Shown here: piece after piece, positions 21,190 to 32,600 of the stretch
Layout of the letters: every line of letters begins with the position of its first letter
Numbering within the stretch: the first letter of the stretch is position 1
NCBI GenBank assembly: GCA_050084985.1
Contig: JBITNC010000001.1
Location: 140,492,001-140,556,000, forward strand
Source: Nageia nagi
Lineage: Eukaryota > Pinophyta
Length of the DNA: 64,000 nucleotides
Reading direction: 5' to 3'
Notes under the pieces: generated by a model
The model's database searches: none
The model's input: the letters and a program-made list of their open reading frames with translations, nothing else
What the model was told of the DNA's origin: nothing
Position numbers and translations under genes: made by a program

Positions 21190-21990
21190 TCTTACGTGAT
21201 CTATGAGCACCAAGTAGACACATCCACATACCTTAATCAAGTTGTATGGGCTTGTTGACAATGAAGTTAAAAGCTTCCTCAAGATAACCTCCACAACCAA
21301 GATATCCGATGATCATTACATTGTTTAAGATTGCATTTCGATGAGGTAATTTGTCAAACAATTAAGGGTCCCTTTCAAAGTATTGGTTTTGTGCATATCC
21401 TTCCATCATTGCAATCCATGAAATTGTTTCTGCATCATGCATCTTGGCAATGAAGTTCAAAGCTTCCTCAAGATAGATTACAAAACCAAGAAGTTCAATA
21501 ATGCATGTGTAATGATTCATCCCAAGAATAATGCAATAAAATTCACTCATGCTATTTAAGTATTTATAGCCCTCATCCACTAGACCTACATGACTGTATG
21601 CGAGTAGAATACATACAAAGGTTATGTTATTAGGGATGGTCCAGAAGTGCTTAAACATATCCAAGAGCTTAAGGGAATATGAATTGCATACCCTCCAATC
21701 ATTGCAATCCATGAAATTGTGTTTGCATCATGCATCTTGTAAAAGAATTCTCGAGCCTCGTGTATTCTTCCATATTTTGAATACATGTCTATTAAGGCAT
21801 TCACAACTGCAACATTGGATGCCAAAATATTTTCAACTACTCTTTGATGGATGTCCATATCTTCCTCAAGATAGCCTATACGACCAAAAAGGTTAGCAAT
21901 GCATATATAATGATTCATCACAGGAATAATGCAATACGAATCACTCATGCTATTTAAGAATTTATAGCCCTCATCCACTAATTGCATTCT
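21190..21990 (-). pseudogene. PPR pseudogene segment (array unit 3)
   Basis: Two overlapping minus-strand frames (21987-21622 and 21712-21362) carry PPR L/S/E motifs: SALIDMYSKYG-type (VVNALIDMYSKYGRIHEARE), FFYKMHDANTISWIAMIGGY, LLAYSHVGLVDEGYKYLNSM and MNHYTCIIELLG. The order is scrambled. An E-motif block (LVDEGYKFLNSMSDS..HYICIANLFGRIGYLEEDMD) is fused to the start of an earlier PPR motif (IHQRVVEN), so internal recombination took place. Confidence 0.8.
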
Positions 21991-22019
21991 TGTTATTTTT
22001 GTTGTTTTCTATTTAGTAG

Positions 22020-23625
22020 CCATAATCATGACAAATAAAGATGATAAATCTAGAGGGGGGTCATCTAAAAAAGGAAGGAAAAGATAGAATGAAGAAGATA
22101 AATAGTCAAATTGGGTAAGTTAATATACATGTTAAATTAGTAATGTAATTTGGATGTACTTTATTTGATGATATTCATTTCATAAGGAAAATAATATATT
22201 TTTTTTTAACTTTTTGCAATTAGAAGGCTTTACAAAATATTTGGTTGAAGGCATAAGGTTTTTTCCAAATGATGCACGTAGGAAAATCACACAAGCCATC
22301 GATGTTGGTGATGATGGTGTTGGTGATGAGGACATCCCAACAAGGGATCTAGGCACTCCTACTAGTTTATTTTTTAATTTGAATTGTTAATTTCCAATAA
22401 ATTATTAAACAAATATTATGCTTATTTTTTTATTAATGCCCACATTGTGAATTTATATCTTGGTAAAGGTGATGTGATAACTATTAAAATTGCAGTGTCG
22501 ATCAATCAACCTCCATGATACATCATATGCAGGGGATTGGATGGTATTGATCTTAAAGTGAAAAATAATGGTGAAGTGCTTATGGATGAGGTTGGTAAAA
22601 GTTGATGCTTTAAAAATACACCTTTATATACAGTTTTACACTTTATTATTTAACTAATATTTGAATTGGTTATTATTTCGGGCACCTATTTGGTGAAGCG
22701 TTAAGGAATGATGCATATAGATAATTCTAGCATAGATTGGACCTTCGTTGGAGAAGGCAAGATGAATAGGGTATTTAAATTTAATTATAGTTTATTACTA
22801 GTAGTGTTTTACCTTCAAAACTTATTTTCCAAAAATAGAAATTATTTTTTCATTATTATGTATATGCAACAAAAAATAGGATACTCGTTCACTTTCAAAG
22901 CATGTTTGATGAAAAATGGAGTGCAAAAATGGGAGCTGAAATATATGGGAATGAGCCTCAGGAGGAAAAGGAACAAATACCAAATAAAGATTGCAAAAGT
23001 TCCACCTGAGCAACGTTCCATTGCCAAAAGAAATTCCATTCTTGATAAGAGTGTAAATAAGTATTTAGTGGGGAAAGTTCAAAACAAAGAACACAAAGAA
23101 AGGAATGACTCTGAGGAATCACCACAAGAGAAAGCATCGTACTTGTGCTTCAAATTATAAGGCAAATATAAGCCACACAGGATAGCAAGCATAGGCAGAA
23201 AAGGGATAGAAGCCTAATTTGTGAGTATATTACTATTTTTTAATATATCAAAATGAAAAGTTAAATATTTATACTATGTAGGTTGAAAGATATAACCGTT
23301 CACCAATAGATGCAGAGTTACAATATGATGTCGTGTAGGGGTGGGATAAGTTGCAATTCGTGCTAGATAATGAAGTAATTAGTACTATATTAATTTCCCT
23401 AAAGTCATTCAATTACGAGTATATATAAGATTTATAGTTTTTTATTTTTACTCATTTATTTGCAGGTGCTCAATTTAATATTGTAGGCGATGATATGTGG
23501 TGGTACTGGTGTTGATAGTGCCCATGGCGATACTGTTAATTATGGTGACGGTGTTGGTGATTATGGTCATGATGATGATAGTGAAGTTATTGATGGTAAA
23601 TTTCCTCAAGATGAGGATTGAGGAT
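22020..23625 (+). pseudogene. Degenerate multi-exon gene, unidentified
   Basis: Plus-strand coding-like islands are separated by AT-rich stretches with plausible splice edges: 22030-22110 (MTNKDDKSRGGSSKKGRKR then TAG, followed by 'gtaagt'), 22230-22370 (GFTKYLVEGIRFFPNDARRK), 22500-22600, 22690-22765, 22900-23160 and an acidic end at 23490-23623 (NYGDGVGDYGHDDDSEV, ending DED-stop). The Lys-rich start and Gly/Asp-rich end suggest a nuclear protein or a plant transposase-type gene (Ptta/En/Spm class), but I could not confirm a domain. It interrupts the PPR array on the opposite strand. Confidence 0.35.
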
Positions 23626-23779
23626 GTAGAGAGAAATGATTCTTAATTAATATTTATTGATATTTAGAGTTTGGCTATTTGATGCACTTATTTAGTGTTT
23701 GATGTACTTATGTTTATTATTTTTATTATGCTGAATATGTTTGAGTGTTTGAAATTTAGTGTTATGAAATAATTCACAT

Positions 23780-24720
23780 GCCTTATCTATGCTTCCTCAT
23801 TTTGCATACACACATATCAAGGCATTCACAACAACATCGTTCGATGGAAAACCATTTTCAATTACTCTTTGATGGATGTCCATACATTCTTCTAGAGCTC
23901 CCATGGTGGTGCATGTTAGAAGAATGTTGGCAAAGGTTGCAGATTCAAGTTTTACACATGAAAATTGCATCTACCTAAAAGTCTTTAAGGCCTTTTTAGA
24001 AAACCCATCTTGTGCATATCTTGCATTACTTTGCATCTCCAATAATATCGACAAGAATATTCTTCATGTTTGAAATGATGGAATCTATTCACATCCCTCA
24101 TGATTATGCCCCTTGCAACAATATTGGAGATAAACTTGGTTGCAGTATGGTAGTCATTGCTTACTATAAAGGTTCTTCAACTACTCTTTGATGGATTTCC
24201 ATACCTTCTAGACCTCCCATGGTGGCACATGCTAGAAGAATGTTGGCAAAAGTTGCAAAGTCAGGTTTGACATTTGATAATTGCATCTACTTAAAAGTCT
24301 CTAGGGACTTTTTAGAAAACCCAACCTATGAATATACTACAATTATTGCAATCCATGAAATTGTGTCTACATCATGCGTCTTGTAAAATAATTTTCATGC
24401 CTTCTTTATGTTTTCACATTTTTCATACATGTATAATAGGGAATTCACAACCACAACATTTGATACAAAACCATTTTCAACTACTCTTTGATGGATTTCC
24501 ATACCTTCTTCTAGACCTCCCATGGTGGCACTTATCAAAAGAATGTTGGAAAAGGTTGCAGATTTGGGTCTAGCACCTGAAAATTGCATCTACTTAAAAG
24601 TCTCTAGGGCCTTTTTAGAAAACCCATCTTGTGCATATCCTGTGATCATTTAAGTCCATGAAACTATTTCTACATCATGCATCTGGTCAAAAACTTTTCA
24701 TGCCTTCTCTATGCTTGCAC
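23780..24720 (-). pseudogene. PPR pseudogene segments (array unit 4, repeated motif pair)
   Basis: Two to three tandem, diverged copies of the same PPR stretch occur at about 23800-24000, 24170-24330 and 24390-24610. Each reads on the minus strand as 'FSGA.PKSATFSNIL..ATMGGLEEGMEIHQRVVENGF.SNVVVVNSLL.MYEKC'. The clearest frame is 24589-24395 (ILLISATMGGLEEGMEIHQR). A DYW scrap ('..FISNIVARG', about 24100-24150) lies between the first two. Local duplication inside the PPR repeat region is evident; all copies are truncated. Confidence 0.75.
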
Positions 24721-25495
24721 ATTTTGTGCATATCCTACCATCACTATAGTCCATAAAATTGTGTCTGTATCATGCATATTGGTAATGAAGTTCAAATCTT
24801 CCTCAAGATATCCTTCAATACCAAAAGGTCAACAATACATATGTAATGATTCATCCCAAGAATAATACAATAATAGTCACTCATGCTCTTTAAGTATTTA
24901 CAACCCTCATCGACTAGACCTACATGGCTGCATGCGAGTAGAACATATACAAAGGTAATGTTGTCAGTGATGATCCCCAAGTGCTTCAGTAGATCAAAGA
25001 GCTTAAGCAAATCCTTGCTATAACCATGAATTGCATACCCTTTAATGATTGTAGTCCATGAAATTATGTTTACATCATGCATCTTTTAATATAATTCTTG
25101 GGCCTAGTGTATGCTTCCACATTTTGCATACATGTTTATCATGGCACTCACAACCACTATAGTAGTAATTGAATACTCGAAGGTTATCATAACAGTTCTA
25201 GGATGAGTCTTTAACAACTTGAACACAATTTCCATCTTTTCACTATGTTGGCAGAGAAGCAATTATCTATCACCAACCTCCACATCATGCAACACAGGTA
25301 TTGTGTTTGCAATATACCTTGTTGCCTTCATCATACTCGATAATTTCTCCAATTTTTCATAGATCTCATATTTTTGGGTGTAATCTATCTCCAAGAAAAG
25401 CATGTACCCTTTTGTTAGCTTCAATCCAACTACATCTAGGTATCCTCTTGATTTCTCTATCTTGCATCAAAATCCTTACTCTTTGGACATCATCC
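24721..25495 (-). pseudogene. PPR-E/E+ pseudogene segment (array unit 5)
   Basis: The frame 25082-24792 reads MHDVNIISWTTIIKGYAIHG, YSKDLLKLFDLLKHLGI.., VLLACSHVGLVDEGCKYLKS and MNHYICIVDLL, the last PPR motifs plus E motif. Above it (25495-25190) are E+ (DREIKRIPRC.WIEANKRVH with frameshift) and early DYW sequence, joined near 25151-25182 to a PPR start by the same junction as in units 1 and 2. Confidence 0.75.
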
Positions 25496-26165
25496 CAACT
25501 CACACTCCAGCATCCCTAACAACAATTTCCCTTGCAATAATCTTGGAGATAAAATTGGTTTTAGTATGGTAATCATTACATATTCGAAGGTTATTCACAA
25601 CTCTAATAATAGTTCCTAGAGGAGTCTTCGACAACCTGAACATAATTGCCAACTTTTCACTATGTTGGTAGAGAAGCAATCCTTTATCATCAACCTCCAC
25701 ATCATGCAACACAGTTATTATGTTTGGAATATACCTTACTGCCTTCATATCACTTGATAATTTATCTAATTTTTCATAATTCTCCTATATTTTAACATGT
25801 AATATGTCTCCTATAAGAAAAGCATGTACCCTTTTATCAACTTCAATCCAAATACATCCATGTATCTTCTTGATTTCTCTATCTTTCAACAATGTTCTTA
25901 CTCTTTGGACATCATCCCAACTACCCAATTTAACATCCCTCACAACAATATCCCTTGCAACAATCTTTGAGATAAACTTGGTTGTAGTATGGTAGTCATC
26001 GCATACTCGAAGGTTATTCACAACTCTCATAACAGTTCTGAGAGGAGTCTTTAACAACTAGGATATAATTGCTAACTTTTCACTATGATGGAATAGAAGC
26101 GATTATTTATCATCAACATCCACATCATGGAACATAGGTATTGTATTTAGAATATACCTCGTTGC
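25496..26165 (-). pseudogene. Two tandem E+/DYW segments (array unit 6)
   Basis: Frames 25748-25500 (MKAVRYIPNIITVLHDVEVD, HSEKLAIMFRLSKTPLGTII, FISKIIAREIVVRDA) and 26057-25785 (RVVNNLRVCDDYHTTTKFIS, KIVARDIVVRDV, then DDVQRVRTLLKDREIKKIHG, CIWIEVDKRVHAF) are DYW deaminase parts followed head-to-tail by E/E+ parts. Each DYW copy keeps the C..YH zinc-binding start but loses the final RFHHFKDG..SCGDYW. It is cut after IVVRD and runs straight into the next E region. This is a clear tandem duplication within a PPR gene 3' end. Confidence 0.85.
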
Positions 26166-26925
26166 GTTCATCTCACTCGATAATTTCTCCAATTTTCCAT
26201 AGATCTATTATGTATCTACTTTCAACTTCATCCCAACCACATCCTCGTGTCTTCTTGATTCCTCTATCTTTCATCAATAAGTTCATAGGTCCTTCAAGGT
26301 AGCCTACATGGTCAAGAAGGTCAAGAATGCATGTATAATGATTCAACTTAGGAATAATGCAATAAGAGTCACTCTTATTATTAAAGTATTTACAACCCTC
26401 ATCCATAAGACCTCCATGACTACATGCAAGTAGAACATATACAATGATTATGTTGTTAGGGTTGGTTCCCAAGTGCTTCATTAGATCAAAGAGTTTAAGG
26501 GCATAATTGTTGTAGCCATGAATTGCATGTCCTTCAATCATTGCAGTCCGTGTAACTATGTTTGCATCATGCATCTTGTCAAATAATTTCTAGGTATTGT
26601 GTATTCTTCCAAATTTTGCATATATGTCTATTAAGGCACTCACAACCATAACATTAGATGCAAAACCATTTTCAACTACTTTTTGATGGATATCCATTCC
26701 TTCCTATAGAACTCTAATGGTGGTACATACTGGAAGAATGGAGGTGAAGGTTGCAGAGTTTTGTTTTACACCTGACAATTGCATTTGCTTAAAAGACTAA
26801 GTCTTTTTCAGAAAACCCATTTTTTGTATATTAGGTGATCGTTGCAGTCACAACAATAACATTTTTGCATACATGTGTATCAGGGCACTCACAACCACAA
26901 CATTAGATGCAAAACTTTTTTTAAT
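26166..26925 (-). pseudogene. PPR pseudogene segment (array unit 7)
   Basis: The frame 26574-26173 reads MHDANIVTRTAMIEGHAIHG, YNNYALKLFDLMKHLGTNPN, LLACSHGGLMDEGCKYFNNK and LDLLDHVGYLEGPMN, then skips directly to the E+ words LLMKDRGIKKTRGCGWDEV. About 80 residues of the E motif are deleted. Upstream to 26925 are two more decayed PPR motif ends ('VVENGFASNVMVVSALIDIY'). It is the upstream end of the array on the coding strand. Confidence 0.8.
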
Positions 26926-27045
26926 AAAAAATTGAATAATAAATAATTAATAAATATATAATCAATAAATTATTAATAATTAATAAATTAATATAATAAT
27001 AAATTATTAAATAAATAAATCATTTATTTATTTTTAAATAAATCA
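26926..27045. repeat. AT-only low-complexity tract
   Basis: About 120 bp of almost pure A/T built from 'aataaatt' and 'attaataa' words separates the PPR array from the next region. Confidence 0.85.
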
Positions 27046-27291
27046 TTTTTGACATCATACTCGATACTAGTAGAGACTCTAAATTCGATGCTAAGAGCAA
27101 CAAAAACTACTTCTGTGAAGTGCCATTAAAGTTCTCAAAATGATACCATTTTAGACTGTATTATTAATTCCAAATGACTCTAAATGTGATGCTATAAGCA
27201 ACTCTAAAGATAACTCCAAATGCATCTAGGTCCAACTCTATACCCAATGCAAAATGATACAATATTCAATGCAATATACGATTCTAAAAAT

Positions 27292-27769
27292 TGAAGAAAT
27301 TAACCTTTTCTGAATTAACTTCTACTTTACCAAGATCTCAATAAAGCACTTACAACACAATACAATACCAATACCAATAATGTCACAAATAACACAAGAT
27401 ACAAAGTGTTCTCCTTCCTTGGATATGTCCACTAACTAGGATCTTCTTATTCTTAATGATAGTTTTTTGCAATATCCTCTCTCTCTCTTCTTCCACTCTT
27501 ACTTCTACTTTAATGAGTTTCATTAAACTCTTCTTCATTCTCTTAAACTAATACAATTATAACTCTCTTTTAATTTAATAATCAATTATCAATGTGTAAC
27601 ATTAAGTGGTTCTTCTCCATTTATAAGAAGTAAACCATCTATACTTAATCTTTCTTATTTTTAAATATTTACTAATTTTAAATTATTTTTCTTTAATTCT
27701 TATTCATAATACTTCATATCTAAAGATATTTAAGTATTAATGAATTATATTAAGGAAACATATTACACA
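27292..27769 (-). mobile_element. Solo LTR of the copia A/B family
   Basis: It aligns by eye with the LTRs at 3441-3941 and 61565-61981: 'ttgaagaaattaac', 'tctactttaccaagatctca', 'cacaagatacaaag', 'gtccactaactaggatcttc', 'ctccatttataagaag'. It begins TG and ends ACACA. No primer site, leader or second LTR adjoins it, so it looks like a solo LTR. Flanking 5-mers (aaaat / atatt) do not match, so a clean target duplication is not shown. The flanks on both sides share 'gatgcta'-type words, suggesting insertion into one older repeat. Confidence 0.7.
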
Positions 27770-29206
27770 ATATTTTATTCAAATTAACAAGAATTATATG
27801 TAATATTATGACAACAAAAAATTATCATCATTACTGTAAGCATCTTATCTGATTTTGCAACTAATGATTAATGATGCTTAATTCTATTGTGATTCATTTA
27901 ACTAATATGTGATGCCAAGCACGTTTATTTGCAACTCTATATTCGACTCAAAATGATGCTATGTTCAATGCACTTTACGATAATAAAGCACCTCTACTGT
28001 GACTCTATACTCAACGCAACTTATACTCCAATGCCTATTTTTTCAATGCCAAACAACATTTTAGTGTGTAAAAAGCAGTTCCTGCATTGATGCCCACCTC
28101 AACGTGTCATTTACTGTCAATTATAGCATCGTTTTGTGAGGATAAAAACATAGAAAAAAATAACAAAGTGAAACAACACTTTCCCCAATGTTGTTTTGCT
28201 TTGTTCTAGTATGGGTTAGTTGTAGTCCAAACTAAGTATCGAGAATAATAAGTTGGCCCAAACTTAGCATCACAAACTCACAAGTACAATACATCCATTC
28301 ATAAATCCAAAGATAACAAATTAAATAACCATAAGTAGAGAAGGGCAAGCTAATTATATTATATTGAAAATATGAGAGCACTTGTATCATAAGGAGGGCG
28401 ATGATGCTTAAAGTTTGATCCTTTGTCTATCTATTGATAACTATATATAAAGGGATTTGCATAGCATGGATATGTGCTCTCGTGAATCTTATACTAGTAT
28501 AATATTTAATGCTCCAATGGCTTGATTGATGGTTCAATGATCAAGAATCTTCGATGACTTCATTACTCCAAATATTTAATGCTCAAGTGGTTGTTGCAAT
28601 TATCACATACCATCATCCTATCTAGTAATTTCTTCATTTGGAAAGTGGCTACATGCCTTCTATAGTAATATTATAAAATGACCTCATTTGTATTTGGTCT
28701 TCATTCTATTGTTCCCATTGATTTTTGTAACTGGTGTTTATTACAATGTACTTGTACTATTCCGTAGTCTTCTATACTTTGATTAGCTAATGGATAACTA
28801 ATCTATCAATGTGTGCGGCTCATGGTTCCAAATGAAAAGATCAATCTATAATGTATAGGTATTAGTGTAACCAACTCCTAATTCCATGAGGAAGTGTGTA
28901 TCGATGTCTACCCATTGACATAATCCTAGTGATCCCACATCCCATATTGGATTAACCTAGGTGTTGACACTAGCACTAGATACTTTGTCTTAATCTCTTT
29001 AATTTGTTTAGAAGTTGTGTGTTGATTCCTCTCTGGTAGCTAATTGCTACAATTGCTAGGACCAGGGGCTTTTTAGAGGAGTATTTATATCATGTTCAAA
29101 AATTCCCTCAATTCTAATTATCATTTTCTCTTTGCTCAATCATCATTCAATATTATACCTTTGGAGTTTATGGGTTTGGGAGCTTTTAGTTACCGGGTTA
29201 TCATGT
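27770..29206. other. No gene recognised
   Basis: AT-rich sequence. Bases 27900-28040 carry words (ctatattcgactcaaaatgatgct) similar to those at 27050-27290 on the other side of the solo LTR. No ORF over 60 codons resembles a protein family. Confidence 0.5.
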
Positions 29207-29385
29207 GTTAGGGTTAGTATATTATAAATAGGTAGAAGTGTGTGGAGAAAGGCATCTGGAACATTATTTTTCACTTTTGGAGTTGTAAGGAGGTAGCCTC
29301 CTCGAAGTGGCCTGTGATTCTGTTACTTTTCAGTAAAATCGTATCTTTATCTGCTTATTGTTGCTATTTTATGTTCTATTTATTA
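29207..29385 (+). mobile_element. Truncated 5' LTR of Ty3/gypsy element
   Basis: It matches 34144-34326 closely (attataaataggtagaagtg, 'gcatctggaacattattttt', 'tgtgattctgttact'). The first 120 bp of the LTR, including the TGTTAGGATCC start seen at 34024, are missing here. A TATA motif (TATAAATA) is present. No convincing primer site follows, so this end is damaged. Confidence 0.75.
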
Positions 29386-29639
29386 GTGCATACTCTGTTA
29401 TTTCCACTAGATTAGTTGTCATTTTTCTGTTTCAAATCGCTATTCGTTACATTTTTGCAATATTTCCCTTTTCATAATTGTAGCATTATAACATTGTGAT
29501 CATCTTTTTGAGATGATTGTTTTTATATATTACACCTATACACTTTTTCGGGCACTTTCTAAAAATAACAGTTTCTAAAACTAGTAGTTTCTAGAAATAA
29601 TTGCTTTAGAAATAGGTATTTCCAGAAATGGCACCTTAG

Positions 29640-32600
29640 ACAAGATCCCAAACAGCAACACAAGCTGATCCTACCATGATGACATTTCAACCTATGATCC
29701 AACAAATGGCAGATGCACTTACTAGTACATTCAGGGTAGAAATATGACAAATACAGACCCAAATATAAACCTTTGATAGTAAATGTGACAGTGTCCAACC
29801 AAGTTTCAATCACACCAACAATGCATTCAGTTCACAGCAATCAGGTCAGTCAGGAAATCCATAGGGGTATCATCATAACTTTCAGGGCCAACAAGGTGGT
29901 TTCATTCTTCTTCGCACAACCAAATTAGATTTTCCCCGATTTGATGGAGATGATCCCACTGGTTGGATTTATAAGTCCAAACAGTCTTTCACATTGAACC
30001 AAATTCCAAAAGATTTGAAGGTGTGCATGGCAACTTTTTATTTGGATTGTGAGGCTATCCAATGGCACCATTGGTACTAAAAAATGCATCCTGCTCCTTC
30101 ATGGGATGAATTTACTAAGCAATTATTGATCCATTTTGGTTCTAGTGACTATGAAGATTTCACAGGGGCATTGACCAAGTTACATCAAATCACTACAGTC
30201 AAAGAATACCAAAATTAGTTCGAAAAATTGGCAAATCACACAAAGGGGTTGGACAATGCATTTTTCATAAGTTATTTTATTAGTGGTTTAAAGGAAGAAA
30301 TTAAACTAGTGGTCAAAATGTTTAATCCAAAAACTATGATGGATGCTATTGCTTTGGCAAAGCTTGCAGAAGATAAAATTAGTGCTCATCGACGAAATAT
30401 AAGACCCCCATTCATAAAAACACAATATTTTCTATTCCTCTAATAACACAAGTGCCCCATCACCGAATCGCATAATGCAAACTAAGAAGTTGACGTGGGA
30501 GGAAATGGAAGAGCGTCGAAAGAACGGTTTGTGCTATAATTGTGATGAGAAATTTGTTCGTGGTCATTGTTGTACTCAACAAAAGTTATATTTGCTTGAT
30601 GCTGATGCTCCTAGTGAGGAAAAATATGAGAGTGCACTCAAAGAGGCTACAGAGGAAATTTCAGGTGAGGAGGCCCCAGTTATCTCTTACAATGCATTTG
30701 CAGGAATTACTACCCTTCAAACTATGAAGGTCAAAGGGTTTTTTAAAAAGCACCCTCTCATAATATTGTTGGATTCGGAAAGTACTCATAATTTCATTGA
30801 TCCACGTGTGGTTAACTTTGCTGACTGTCACATCCACCTTACAAATAATTTTGAGGTTATGGTTGGTAATGGAGGAAAAATAGTATGTAAAGGCACATGT
30901 CAAAATATCGAACTGAGCATGGACCACTATACTTTGAAAAGCAACATGTACGCTTTACCACTTAGGGGATGTGATATAGTTTTGGGGGTATAATGGTTGA
31001 GGAATTTGGGCATCGTGCGGTGGAATTTTGCAGAGCTATGGATCACCTTCAAGATATATGACCAAGAGCATACTCTCAGGGGATTACAGGGTGTACTTGT
31101 ACAAATTGTGAGCTCACATCGCATGGAAAAGGTCTTACGAAAAATTGGAAAAGGGATTCTGGCACAGTTATACTCTTTATCAATCATCGAATCTGAAGTC
31201 ACATAGCTTAAGGATCTACAACCCATCTTAAGTAAGCATGCAAGTCCCTTTGAGGAACCAATGTGATTACCACCCCAACGATCACATGATCATGCTATCG
31301 AGTTGGTGCCGGAAAGTCATCCACCAAACATTCGTCCTTATCAGTATTCTTATTTACAAAAAAATGAAATTGAAAAATTGGTTAAGGAACTGTTCTATGT
31401 AGCAGTAATCTGACCTAGCATAAGCCCATATTCTTCTCCAATTATATTGGTTCGTAAGAAAGATGATTCATGGCGTATGTGTGTGGATTTCAAGGTCCTT
31501 AACAAAATTACCATCAAGGATAAATTTCCCATATTGGTGATTGATAAATTATTGGATGAACTACATGGGGCAAGATATTTTTCCAAGTTGGACTTGCGAT
31601 TTGGGTATCATCAAATCCGCCTCAAGGAGGATATACCAAACACTGCATTTTGCATTCATGAGGGCCTTTATGAGTTTTTGGTCATGCCTTTTGGCCTCAC
31701 AAATGCTCCATCCACATTTCAAAGTTTAATGAATCAAGTGTTTCATCCGTTTATGAGGAAGTTCATTTTAGTTTTCTTTGATAATATCTTGATCTCTAGT
31801 AAGACATGGCAAGAACATGTAGCACATGTTGATCAAACCTTACAAATTTTGAAGGAACACCAGCTATATGTAAAAAAATTAAAATGTTCATTTGGTAAGA
31901 GGGAAATTGACTACTTAGGCCATATTATATCCAAAGAGGGAGTTAAAGTGGATCCATAAAAGATTATTGACATGCAGAATTGGTCTATTCCTACATCTTT
32001 GAAGAGTCTCCAAGGATTCTTAGGGTTGATAGGCTATTATAAGAAATTTGTGAAGGATTATGGTAAGATTGCAACACCTCTAACCATGTTGAAAAAGAAT
32101 GCATTCCAATGGTCCACTTAAGTTGAGGCAACTTTCCTTAAGCTTAAGAAGGCGATGTGTACCACCCTGATATTAGCAATGCCAGATTTTTTTAAAACCT
32201 TTATGATAGAAAGTGATGCTTGGGGAGTAGGAATTGGGGCAGTATTGATGCAGGAGGGGCATCCCTTGGCGTTCACTAGTAGAGCACTTTGGTAAAAATT
32301 TGGGTAAATCCACTTATGAAAAAGAAATGCTTGCCATCATTCATCCAGTTCAACGCTGGAGACCATATCTCATCGGTCGCCATTTCATCATCCTCATGGA
32401 TCATCACAGTTTGAAATTTTTCATTGAGCAACAAAAATGGGTGACCAAACTATTGGCGTATGATTATGAGATAGTATACCGTAAAGGTAAAGAGAATGTG
32501 GTTGTCGATGCTCTGTCCAAAAAATTTGAAGATCAAGTAGCACTGCAAGCTCTTTCATCTCCTATTATTGAATGGTTTGATAAAGTTAAACAAGAGTGGG

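Noticed and set aside
30661-31586. Minus-strand ORFs of 63-99 codons inside the gypsy element
   Set aside because: Shadows of the plus-strand gag-pol frames.
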